The notes under the pieces are model-generated. The model worked only from the letters and a program-made list of their open reading frames with translations, was not told where the DNA came from and ran no database searches. DNA of 64,000 nucleotides from Osedax fenrisi (taxonomy: Eukaryota > Annelida > Polychaeta > Sabellida > Siboglinidae): NCBI GenBank assembly GCA_964019155.1, contig OZ025239.1:104280298-104344297 (forward strand), read 5' to 3'. Shown piece by piece: positions 13,102 to 22,972 of the stretch; within the stretch, counting starts at the first letter, position 1, and the number at the start of each line of letters is the position of its first letter. The position numbers and the translations under genes are program-made.

Positions 13102-13378
13102 ATCATAAACTAATGCTATAGATAAGTAATTGTCTTATACTCAATGAATTAATAGTAAAAAATATAATATTATTATCTATTATAAAATATATATGATATA
13201 TGTAATAGTTTATATATATATATATATAAATATGTAATATAATATATGTATAGGTTAAGCTATATAGATGATATATAGATATCTAGATGATATATATAGA
13301 TGATATGACATATTTATATATATATATATATATATAAATATATACTGATATATATGCATACATATATTATATATTAAC

Positions 13379-13580
13379 CTGGTAGGTATTTGTGCATCCT
13401 CTATGGGAGGGTCTAGATACGCCTCTTCATATATCGACTCTTCCGAGGACGTATCTAGATCCTCTGTAGAGTCGCTGTCGTGACCATTGTCGATCGATGA
13501 TAGATCTTCGTTCTGGTCCTCGATCATATTTTCTTCGGAATAATATTCCGAAGAAAATATTATAAACCGTTGCCCCGTAG

Positions 13581-13581
<1 letters not shown>
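13379..13581 (-). CDS. Acidic exon e2 of gene copy I
   Basis: 203-nt minus-strand segment, distinctly GC-richer than its surroundings, after an AG acceptor (tatatag) and before a GT donor (gttaat). In the phase that fits e3 it is open for 67 codons. It opens with ATGQRFIIFSS and is then rich in Asp/Glu/Ser (for example DSDSTEDLDTSSEES). An internal ATG lies near 13528. A 29-bp near-perfect palindrome (13530-13558, centred on ggaataatattcc) sits inside it. The two leftover bases AG join the first T of e3 in frame. A competing frame is also partly open, but it gives an Arg-rich peptide and runs into (TA)n. No homologue recognised; copy II has no equivalent. Confidence 0.55.
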
Positions 13582-13617
<36 letters not shown>

Positions 13618-13694
13618 ACCGAATACATGTTGAATTTAGGGAATGTACAACATATTCATAATTATTATTACACAACTTATAAAAAGGTACTAAC

Positions 13695-13710
13695 GTTCGG
13701 CTGGGAATAC
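13695..13710 (-). CDS. Possible 16-nt micro-exon e1 of gene copy I
   Basis: Minus-strand segment between an acceptor (gttacag) and a GTTAGT donor of the same type as e3 and e5. It would add YSQPN before e2 in frame. It is too short to be certain. Confidence 0.3.
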
Positions 13711-13741
13711 CTGTAACATTATATAATAGAATTAGAAATAA

Positions 13742-13830
13742 TACTAGCGGACTTGGGTACTTGTCAAGGGCTACGCTCCTTGTGTAAGTATTTACTTTAG
13801 TAGTAGTTACTTTATTACTAAAAGTAGTTA
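13742..13830. repeat. Copy of the AGTAGTTAC minisatellite and GGGCTACGCTCC segment
   Basis: Diverged copy of 11511-11720, starting with a gcggacttggg phrase. It is interrupted at 13830 by a TIR element and resumes at 14878. Confidence 0.7.
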
Positions 13831-14877
13831 CACTGTTAGAAAATAACCTTTAGTGACTAGCTGAGAAAACCTTATGAAATTCGACCTATGTGTTAAGGTT
13901 TCATGTACCTTTCGCATTCGTTTAGCGAGCACTAAAGGTTTTCATAACCTTTACTTATATTTGAAAAGTTACTAAAGGTTTTATGCAAATATATAAATAA
14001 TAGTATAAATAAATAAAAATAAATTAAATTAAAATAAATATTAGTATCTTAACATAGTAAGTAGTAACATATCAAAATAATAACTTATATATTATAATAT
14101 ATTATATAATTTCATTTAAGTTAGATTTAAAACTTAAATTCAATAATAAATCATTTTAATATTGAATACAATATTTAATCAATATGCAATTGCTATATAT
14201 TCAATATTGGGCAATTAGTTCAACATGATTTACAATTGTATTATCAATGTAATTATGATTAACATTTTACTTTATGAGTCACCCGAATTAGATTCTGATA
14301 ATGTAGTAAAATATAGAATTACTTAAATAATTTTAGTTTTTAAAATAATATTTTATTTAATAAAAACAGTATATAAACTTAAATATAAAAGTAAAATAAT
14401 AATTATTAATTAATTTGCATAGATACAAATTAAATCAATATTTCAAAATAATTAAAAGGTATTATATAATATTTTATTTCTATAATAAAAAAATTATATA
14501 AACTTAATAATACTTAATTAACATACAATTACTATTGTTGTTTGCTGGATACACATAACCTTTACTCGCATTTAGGAGACCAGTAAAGGTACACATAACC
14601 TTTAATCGAATTTATGAAATCAGTAAAGGTACACATAACCTTTACTAGAATTGATGAGATCATTAAAGGTACAAATAACCTTTAATCGAATTTATGAGAC
14701 CAGTAAAAGTACAAATAACCTTTAATCGAATTGATGAGATCATTAAAGGTTTTAAATAAAGGTTCCCAAAACCGTTAGTGCATAGATGAATAAAATAACT
14801 CGTAATGCGCGTCATAAACCTTTTACACAGCTTCAGCATTCATTAAAGGTTTTAAAGGAGAAATATTTTTAACGGTG
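13831..14877. mobile_element. 1047-bp TIR element with TA target duplication
   Basis: The element starts CACTGTTAGAAAATAA and ends TTTTTAACGGTG, an imperfect TIR (CAC[T/C]GTTA). It splits the host repeat phrase agtagt-TA-ctttattac, leaving TA on both sides, as Tc1/mariner-type elements do. The interior has no transposase. About 14550-14760 is a tandem array of ~45-bp units of the form AACCTTTA-N~20-TAAAGGTA, which repeats a motif found just inside both termini (AACCTTTAGTG and ATTAAAGGTTTTAAAGG). Non-autonomous. Confidence 0.8.
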
Positions 14878-14924
14878 TACTTTATTACTAAAATAACTAT
14901 TACTTAAAGAACTGTATTACTAAA

Positions 14925-15290
14925 AAAAAAACCTAAAAAAATTAAAACTTAACACACCCTAACCATAACAGTGAATAACACTATGCCCACACATATACAC
15001 ACACATCACTATACTTTTATAGGCTCACTCGGGAAGTAATGCAGCTAAAAAAAACCACCAAAATTAAAACTTAACCCAACCTAACCACAACAGTGAAAAT
15101 ATACTTTTATAGGCAAACTCGGGAAGTAATGTAGCTAAAAAAACCTACGAAAATTAAAACTTAACCCAACCTAAGCACAACCGTGAAAATATACTTTTAT
15201 AGGTTCACTTGGGAAGTAATGCAGCTAAAAAAAACCTACCAAAATTAAAAATTAACCCAACCTAACAACAACCGTGACAATATAATTAAA
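14925..15290. repeat. ~105-bp tandem repeat with CCAACCTAACC core, second array
   Basis: About four units of the repeat described at 11721, at the matching place downstream of gene copy II. Confidence 0.8.
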
Positions 15291-15600
15291 CAATTGTATT
15301 ATGAATCATATATGCATGATAAAAAACATTAGTCTTTAATATTTCTATGGAATTTATAATATTTTATAATTAAAAGTAAATCACTTAATATGACCACGAA
15401 AACATATTATGTATTACTGTATTCAACGGAAGTTTCCAAGTTATATATAAATCACTAATTAAAATAAATATTAAGTAAGAATACAGTTATAATGTGTACA
15501 TTATTTATAATTTAGTAATCAACATTATTGGTAAGAGTACATATATTTTTCATAATATTATTATTTATATACGCAATTAGACTATAATTGTACAACTAAC
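15291..15600. other. AT-rich spacer with no feature seen
   Basis: No open reading frame with non-repetitive composition and no clear repeat. Confidence 0.5.
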
Positions 15601-15628
15601 CCACATGTTTGTTGAGGCTTATGTTCTT
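15601..15628 (-). CDS. e5-like cassette, possibly terminal exon of gene copy II
   Basis: Shares the borders of e5 (tttataag before, gttagttgta after) but is only 28 nt, not a multiple of three. If spliced after e6 it would add Arg-Thr and a TAA stop, so it could be the last exon. It may equally be a decayed duplicate of e5. Confidence 0.3.
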
Positions 15629-15728
15629 CTTATAAAATCATTATATATATATTTATATATTATACACAATTATATATAATAATAATATCGATGATTCAAG
15701 TTGAAATGATATGAGACAATGAACTTAC

Positions 15729-15782
15729 TGCATAGATCCATCGATTTTAATCACGATGTACCATATGTAGTCAATCCACCCC
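15729..15782 (-). CDS. Micro-exon e6 of gene copy II (54 nt)
   Basis: 54-nt minus-strand segment with acceptor atgtag and a consensus donor GTAAGTTC. Frame as in copy I: GWIDYIWYIVIKIDGSM. Compared with 12076-12129 it keeps length, phase and the hydrophobic aromatic character. Flanking intron phrases (aggaggtacccgttagagat on the plus strand; atatgagacaatg on the other side) are nearly identical in both copies. It is separated from e5 of copy II by the LINE A insertion. Confidence 0.55.
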
Positions 15783-16039
15783 CTACATAACGAACTATAT
15801 ATAGGAGGTACCCGTTAGAGATGTTGGTTATTCTAAATAGTACTGTACACTATAGGTTACGGCTAAGTATAAAGCATAAAAAAACTATTATATTATATAG
15901 TAAGCGTAATACGTTCGAAGAATACGTACAGTATTATACATATAATACATAGTACAACTAAATGATATACATAATAATATAGTTAATATTAGACTCTAAT
16001 TATATCATATAGTACATATAACATATTACATATTTTATA

Positions 16040-16044
16040 ACTCT

Positions 16045-16081
<37 letters not shown>

Positions 16082-16121
16082 TATATAAATAATCTAGATA
16101 TATCCTATATATATATATTAT

Positions 16122-16168
<47 letters not shown>

Positions 16169-16190
16169 ATATATCTAGATTATTTATATA

Positions 16191-16228
<38 letters not shown>
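16040..16228. repeat. (TA)n block with 35-bp inverted repeat
   Basis: Two mirror-image copies of a segment containing aataatctagatatatcc (near 16087-16110 and 16166-16190) separated by (TA)n and tta repeats. They could form a long hairpin or cruciform. Confidence 0.85.
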
Positions 16229-16599
16229 ATAATAATATCAGAATTTAGGCATGACCAAGGTAATCGAAGAAGCGCAATGCTTATCTAGTCGTTTACCTGA
16301 AACATATTCCCAATTAACAATTATGAGGAGAAAAAAAAATAAAAGTAAAATTTATATAATATAGAAGTAAAATATGTAATTTTATAAATCTTATAAGAAT
16401 CATGAGAATATAAAATTATAAAGCATATACAAATATAAATAACTTTAAAAATAATATTAAAAGTAAATAATTATAAATAAAAAAATTAATAGTATAAGAA
16501 ATTAAAAGTATAATTGGAGTATATATATATATATGTATGTTAGTTTTGAATGCTGTAGTTAAAGATTACTAATAAATTAGATCCAGAGTTGCCAATATT

Positions 16600-16804
16600 A
16601 TGTTGAAATTAATGATGGTATATGATGTATCAATTTCAAGGATATGGGTACGCCAGTTCCAATGCCTTAGGGATCTTAATATCGCCAATAATAAGAACAC
16701 TGACAATACTTGCCCACTCCACAAGTATATCCCATCCCCCGATACGTATCATAATCATATCAAGTCCAAACATATTAGCCACTCCGGTCATAGAAAAAAT
16801 ATAA
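16600..16804. other. GC-richer island, possible unrecognised coding segment
   Basis: Both strands are open over ~180 bp. The minus strand gives a 51-residue Met-initiated hydrophobic reading frame (about 16797 down to 16642; starts MTGVANMFGLDM, contains GGWDILVEWASIVSVLII). The plus strand gives about 60 residues from 16622. Composition differs from the flanks, so it is likely coding or derived from coding sequence, but I recognise neither frame. Confidence 0.35.
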
Positions 16805-17380
16805 TGAAAAAAAAAAAAAAACTAATATATATATATATATATACTCCAATAATTAAAAACTCCTCATAATGTCATTCATCATATAATCATAAAATGTAAA
16901 GAAGAAAAATAAATTAATATAAAAATCTAGGAATATAAATATAAAATAATTATAAAATTAAAAATTAAAAGACAAATCCTATTGAATAAAACAATTAAAC
17001 ATAACTAAAAATAACTAAAAAAATAAATAAAAATAAATAAATAGCTATATTATAAACAAAAATTAAAAAAAAAAGTAAGTAAATTTATAGTAAGTCGAAC
17101 ACTGTAAACACATTTTTTTTTTAATATTATAATAAGTCAAGAAAAAGTCTAGATTAAAACAAACAAATAATATTTTGTAATTTTATATTATGTCAAAGTT
17201 ATATAAATAATAAAAAAATTATATAAATATTAAAAATAAAAATAAAAATAAAAAATAAAAATTTAAAATTATAAAAAACATCAGAAATGTATGTTAAATT
17301 TATATTATGTCAGAAATAAAAATTAAAATAAAACAATAAAAAAATAATTATTTAGACAAATTTTCCTTTTTAAGTCATTT

Positions 17381-20290
17381 TCAATTCAAGAATATATTTT
17401 TTAACACGTCTTCCAAACGATTTAATACACCTATTTTTTGTAAGTTGAATGGGAAGTAAGTTCCACTGTCTAGAGGACACATTCTAAACAGATCTCTGCT
17501 AGTTCTTGACTTGAATCTTACAAATTTATCCGTGTTTTTATTAATCAAAAAAAGTTTTTGAATGTTACTCAGTAATTTATGATAATATGCTCTGTGAGCA
17601 ACTTTAATCGAACTTAATTTTACAATATGATCAAAATTCAAAATTTTATTTTCTCTCAAAAATACATTATACGATGAACTTGTGATTAGTTTTAGTATTC
17701 GCTTTTGTAATCTATTTATATAATCAGTTAATGAGGAAAAAGTATTTCCCCATATATGGGCACAGTAGTATAAGTGAGGAACAAATAAAGCATTATATAT
17801 AGATAGTAAAGTATATTTGTTTGCCATTGGTCTAACTTTCCTTATAATTCCGGTTATCCTAGATAACTTTTTGGAAATGTAATTATACTGTTCTTTCCAG
17901 TCTAGTTTGTCATCAATGAATACTCCAAGAAACTTATAGTTTTTAACCTTTTCGATCTTGGTATTATTTATTCTGATATCAAATATAGAGTTAGTATGTA
18001 TATTTCTAATATTGAAAAGGATAAAATTAGATTTTTTCAGGTTTAAAGTTAACTTGTTTGCGCAAAGCCATTTATTCAATTTTTCAAGTTCCTTATTCAT
18101 TTTAACATTTAATTTACCTAGTGAATCACTATTAAAAATAATATTAGTGTCATCTGCAAATAAAATTGTTTTGAAGTCATTGGAAATATTCTGTAAATCA
18201 TTAATATATATTAAAAATAAAAGTGGCCCAAGAACCGAGCCCCGCGGAACACCATATTTCATAATCTCAGTAGTTGAGTATTCATCTTTATAGTGAACAA
18301 ATTGTAGTCTATTATGTAGATAACTTTTAAGTAATGAAAGTGCTGACCCCCGTATACCATAATGCTCTAGTTTAACAAATAATATGTCATGGTGTATAGT
18401 ATCGAACGCTTTTTTTAGGTCAATTGATACAACTGCACATTTTTCCAATCGTTCAAGACTTTCAGATATTGATTCAGTTAGATCCATTAATGCATCCGAT
18501 GATGAAATACCTTCTCTGAATCCATATTGTGAGTCACTCAATATATCATTTTTTGTTAAAAATACATTTAATCTTGTTTTTATTATCTTTTCAAATAATT
18601 TTGATATTTGTGGTAACATTGATATTGGTCTATAGTTGGATAACTCATTTTTAGCACCAGATTTATATATAGGAATTATTTTAGAAATTTTTAAATCATC
18701 TGGAAATAAACCAACATGTAAACATTTATTAAAAAGTATTGCAAGAATTGGACTTATCTCATCCTTTATTTGTTTAATTATATGCATATTAAAACCTAAG
18801 GTATCAATGTTGTACTTATTATCACAATTTTCGATAAATTTTTTAATTTCATTAACGCTAGTAGGAAATAAAAATAATGAATTTTTGTTTTTATTAGTTA
18901 ATGTCTTATAGATTGACTGCAAATTATTATCACAAAATTCCTTAGCTAAATGTGGGCCTACATTTATGAAATGATCATTAAACTTATTTGCAATTTCACT
19001 ATTAGATTTATCACTAATAAAAGTAGTATCCTTAGATTTACTAGTATATCCAATTAGCTGTTTTATCGCTTTCCACATTTGTTTTGGGTTATTACCATGA
19101 GTTTTAAATTTGTCATTATAATATTTATTTTCTACATACCTAAGAATTGTTGTTAACATATTTTTATAACTGGTATAGCTCAGTTTGTTGAGAACAGTTT
19201 TATTTTTTATATATCTTTTATAAAGTTTATTTTTTTTAAATATACATTTTCTAATTGTATTCCATATCCACGGTTTGTTTAGAAAACGTTTTTTGGATAG
19301 TTTATTTGTTATTAATGGACAAGTTTTATTATATAACTTAGAAAGGTCTTTTAAAAATTTTGTAAAAGTATCATTTATACACATTTCAGTGTCATATTTG
19401 AGTAAATTCCAATTAAAATTAGTTATTGCGAGTTTGAAATTAAAAATGTTATTTTCTTTGAGCATACGTGACTTTTTAATTATACTTATATTATCTCTTT
19501 TAGACGCTATTTTAAAATTTATAAAAATGGGTAAGTGGTCACTTATGTCTGAGTAGACTATACCAGATATTAAATTATCTTGAAAGTTTGTAAAAAAATT
19601 ATCTATGAGTGAATTTGTGCTTGAAATTCTTGTTGGTTTAGTTATTGTTGGGTATAAATTAAGTGAATATATGCTATCGTAGAAATATTTAGTATTATTA
19701 GAATCATTATAATTAAGCAAATTTATATTTACATCACCACCAATACATATTACATAATCTGATATATAGTTTTCAAATTTATTTGTAAACATATCAGTGA
19801 AATCAATAGTGTTACTATTAGGTGGTCTATATATACCACTAATTAAATATTTTATGTTTGAGTTTTTTAATTTAAACTTAATTGTACACATGTCACATAT
19901 TTATTTATTAGTATAACACAATTCATCTATATTTTCAAAGTCAATATAATTACTAACATATAATAAAACACCACCACCTCTACACGAAGATCTATTTATA
20001 CCTGTTAAGTTATAATTTGATAAATTATATAGTTTATTATTTGAATCATTCAACCATGTTTCTGTGATTATAATAATAGAGAATTGTTTATGAATAGAAT
20101 CTATAAAATGTATAATATTATTATAATTTGCACTAATACTGCGTGCATTTATATGAAGTATAGACAAATCATTTATATTACTTGTATCACAATTGAATGC
20201 ATTTTGTATATTTGTATAATCATAATACTTGCAATCAATACTATTAGAATTATCAATTGATTTGTCAAAATCAGAAATAAATGTATTCAT
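17381..20290 (-). pseudogene. LINE A ORF2: endonuclease-reverse transcriptase with one nonsense codon
   Basis: Starts at ATG 20290 and reads in one frame to 17381 (about 968 codons), broken only by a TAA at 19901-19903 (codon 130), after which the same frame continues. N-terminal APE-type endonuclease: LSILHINARS, ETWLN, GGGVLLYV, GIYRPPNS, GGDVNINLL and SDHLPIF. Reverse transcriptase: NYRPISMLPQISKLFEK, SQYGFREG, KKAFDTIHHDIL, GVPRGSVLGPLLFLIYINDL and FADDTN. C-terminal region with LYYCAHIWG. The usual GDFN of the endonuclease is GGDVN here. Typical of the CR1/Jockey group. Otherwise intact, so the insertion looks young. Confidence 0.9.
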
Positions 20291-20364
20291 AGTGAATTAA
20301 TTAAAATAAAAAAGTATAAAATAAAAGTATAAAATAAAATAAAAGTATTAGATAAAATATGAAC

Positions 20365-21072
20365 TTATGTATTTGAAATCACTTCAGTATAATACGTTAA
20401 TTGTGTTGTATCTGTAATCACTATTTTATTTTTTTTGTCAGTGCTGATATAAACTTTATTATTAAAAACCCAGGTATTAGTAATTTTCTTTGATTTTACC
20501 AACTGTCTGGTTTTGTAGAATATATTATTAATATTATTTGGGTGTTTTTTGTTTAAATAATAGTTTGTATTTATTAACAATAGTTTTTTTTTAAGAATAT
20601 TTACCATAGACTTATGATTATCTAATGTTATAAAATATTTATCTGATTGTACTGTGTCTGATGATTTGATATTTGTATCTTCCTTATTTGATTTAGTTAT
20701 ATTAATAATAGTTCCTTTTTCTAATTCTATATCTAGCTTTGATTTTAGAAATTTAATTATATTATCTTCACTTTCATATGATGTAGTATCCTCTTTATTG
20801 TTGTTTGTGAGTATTATAGTATTACTGGTATTATCGTTTATATTGTTATCTAATTTTATTAATGAATTAGTTATTTGTTTTAACGGTAATTTCTGTATTG
20901 TTTCACTATTTTTTTTAAACTCAGTATTAATCAAGTTTATTAGATTACTGTTATCTGTCTTAAGCTCTTGAATTAATTTAGTTTGATAAGTTACAATATC
21001 TGACAATTTTTCTACTTTAGAAGTTAATTCGTTTATATATTTTATTATTTTAACATTTGATATTGGTGACAT
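20365..21072 (-). CDS. LINE A ORF1 with FP-type C-terminal domain
   Basis: Intact 235-codon frame from ATG 21072 to the stop at 20365. Residues ~10-75 form a heptad-like, Leu/Ile-rich stretch (coiled coil likely). The middle is Asn/Thr/Asp-rich. The last ~75 residues (YYLNKKHPNNINNIFYKTRQ ... WVFNNKVYIST) match the pattern of the FP25K-like C-terminal domain (YINEHLT..N..LF..AR.....W..NGK..VR) seen in ORF1 of many Jockey/CR1 LINEs. Presumed RNA-binding/RNP role by family analogy. The upstream TTG in frame is not needed as a start. Confidence 0.75.
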   Translation of the reverse strand: MSPISNVKIIKYINELTSKVEKLSDIVTYQTKLIQELKTDNSNLINLINTEFKKNSETIQKLPLKQITNSLIKLDNNINDNTSNTIILTNNNKEDTTSYESEDNIIKFLKSKLDIELEKGTIINITKSNKEDTNIKSSDTVQSDKYFITLDNHKSMVNILKKKLLLINTNYYLNKKHPNNINNIFYKTRQLVKSKKITNTWVFNNKVYISTDKKNKIVITDTTQLTYYTEVISNT

Positions 21073-21555
21073 GATCAAGATTAATTTAATATTACAATAA
21101 ACGAATACTTTTTTTAAAATAATTAGCTACTTTATTATACATATACTTAAGAATAGTAATATGTATATATATATAAATTCTTAAAGAATATAATATAGAA
21201 TATTGAAACCTTATATATTAATACATATTATATATGTAAATAAAACAAAACAAAACACTATGTTATAGTACACACATATATAATGTTTATGAAATTAAAT
21301 ATATAATGTAGTGACAAATTAAATGTCACGGTTCAGTAATTCCAATAAAATATCATATAATGCTAATTTTAGTATCAATAAAATACATTTAATATAAAAT
21401 TATAAATGTATTTTATGTAATATTTGTTTATAAGTACTATGCAAATATTATATTATAAGATACACTTAACTTTTTGATGATACTTAAGGATTTAAATGAA
21501 TTTATAATTTAAGATGTGTCAAAAATGAACCAGGAAATGAATCTGTGAGAGATAT

Positions 21556-21556
21556 A

Positions 21557-21600
<44 letters not shown>
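21556..21600. repeat. (TA)n microsatellite
   Basis: Pure TA run between LINE A and micro-exon e5 of copy II. Confidence 0.9.
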
Positions 21601-21603
<3 letters not shown>

Positions 21604-21738
21604 GTAATGAAGTATACAAATGTACATATTTTTAATTATTTATTCACGACAATGTTCACAATGTTGGTTACATATGTGTGCCTGTTAAAAGGTAATATTT
21701 ATAAATATATAATATATTATAATATGTGTACAACTAAC

Positions 21739-21771
21739 CCACCACTCCTAACGAAAGAATTTCCTCTCCTC
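21739..21771 (-). CDS. Micro-exon e5 of gene copy II (33 nt)
   Basis: 33-nt minus-strand segment with tttataag before and gttagttgta after, identical to the borders of copy I. In phase: RRGNSFVRSG, basic. Only the first ~7 bases (GAGGAGA) and the last two are clearly shared with copy I, so the exon has diverged much more than its splice flanks. Confidence 0.55.
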
Positions 21772-21866
21772 CTTATAAAGTATGTATATGTGTAACTAAT
21801 ATACGCGTAGGTTATAGAGCATAGTATTATTATTATGTTAGTAAACATATACACGCACTATAATAC

Positions 21867-21919
<53 letters not shown>

Positions 21920-21939
21920 CTATTAGTATTATAAATAAC

Positions 21940-21984
21940 CTTGATCTCTTTGACCTTGCCCTTGTGTGTCCTGGAGTAGCATTC
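21940..21984 (-). CDS. Micro-exon e4 of gene copy II (45 nt)
   Basis: 45-nt minus-strand segment after a strong acceptor (acttacag) and before GT (gttatt). In the phase compatible with e3 and e5 it reads NATPGHTRARSKRS and, with the junction codon and e5, gives a run of five basic residues around RSRRR. The alternative phase 0 (ECYSRTHKGKVKEIK) is also open. Copy I prefers the first, because phase 0 has a stop there. Confidence 0.55.
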
Positions 21985-22226
21985 CTGTAAGTAATAGTAC
22001 AGATAATAATAGTAATAATACGTCGAATAATACATATGCGTGTAGGTAATAGTTATAGAATTTAGTCGTAGTACTATTGAATAACAGCATAAACGAAGCG
22101 TACCTAGTATGCTAATACAGGTATCGTATACATATTATAGAGTAATAGTTATAGTAATAGATAACGCGTGGGGTAGTAGTAGTATTCGTATTAATATAAG
22201 TACATTATAGAAACACTAAGTCAACA

Positions 22227-22268
<42 letters not shown>

Positions 22269-22299
22269 GTCCTTATGTGAGTTTATGTATTAATCTAAC

Positions 22300-22335
22300 C
22301 CTCGCGTCTGCGTGAGCGTTGTTGCATCCGGTTCA
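22300..22335 (-). CDS. Micro-exon e3 of gene copy II (36 nt)
   Basis: 36-nt minus-strand segment after attatag and before gttaga, GC-richer than its flanks. In phase: EPDATTLTQTR. It corresponds to 12935-12976 by order, borders and phase. No e2-like acidic exon is visible upstream, because the 2.3-kb array begins ~170 bp away. Confidence 0.5.
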
Positions 22336-22493
22336 CTATAATACGATAACATATTAAAGTATGGCATGCATGCTATGTAATAGTAAATAATAATGTGGTG
22401 TCATAGTATGTTATCAAGTAATGATATATATCAGAGTAAATGTAGTTTATAATGAACGCATAAATATGACACATGGTATATTAGTAAACATAT

Positions 22494-22524
22494 TATATAT
22501 ATATATATATATATAGATTATATA

Positions 22525-22566
<42 letters not shown>

Positions 22567-22972
22567 TATTTATTGATAATGCAAATATATATATATATAA
22601 ACCTTCTCGCGACATACATTTAAGACGATTGTGGTATCCCTCACAATCATTATTTGTCCTAATAGACAATTTAAATACTGATATTGAGAATATAGGGTGT
22701 ACTTCTGATGACATCCATTGCCTCTCCATATTGTGTTTAAATTGAACTAATAGGACATCATCCGAGCTGATTGTTCTGGCTAACTTATCAAATGCAACCC
22801 GGATGTGATTATGAAGGAGAATAGGTTGGGCCATCATATTATGTAGAATATCTTTTGTGTACACATCCTCTTTGAACCGTGGTATTAATCCCATTCTTCC
22901 AATATTTCTCATTGTAGCCTGTCAAGTATAAATATATATATATATATATATATAGGTGTGTGTGTGTTTATA
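22494..22972. repeat. Partial unit, left end of array 2
   Basis: After a (TA)n stretch the unit sequence starts at a point equivalent to about position 1870 of unit 1, within ~40 bp of where array 1 stopped. It contains the MULE exon and runs into unit 6 at 22973. Confidence 0.85.
22603..22918 (-). pseudogene. MULE-type transposase C-terminal exon, copy 5
   Basis: 316 nt, open, same acceptor and donor. One Ile-to-Met change (RQWMSSE). Confidence 0.75.

Larger units (their letters stand above)
17113..21100 (-). mobile_element. LINE A: near full-length CR1/Jockey-like retrotransposon
   Basis: Minus-strand non-LTR element with ORF1 (21072-20365), a 74-bp spacer, ORF2 (20290-17381) and a 3' UTR with degenerate repeats containing ttatattatgtca (17085-17345). 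A short T run on the plus strand at 17113-17122 may mark the poly(A) end, but the exact ends and target duplication are not clear. It lies in the predicted intron between e5 and e6 of gene copy II. Confidence 0.8.

Noticed and set aside
17958..19556. Plus-strand ORFs of 80-110 codons over LINE A
   Set aside because: Antisense shadows of the reverse transcriptase ORF; likewise the small ORFs antisense to LINEs B and C.
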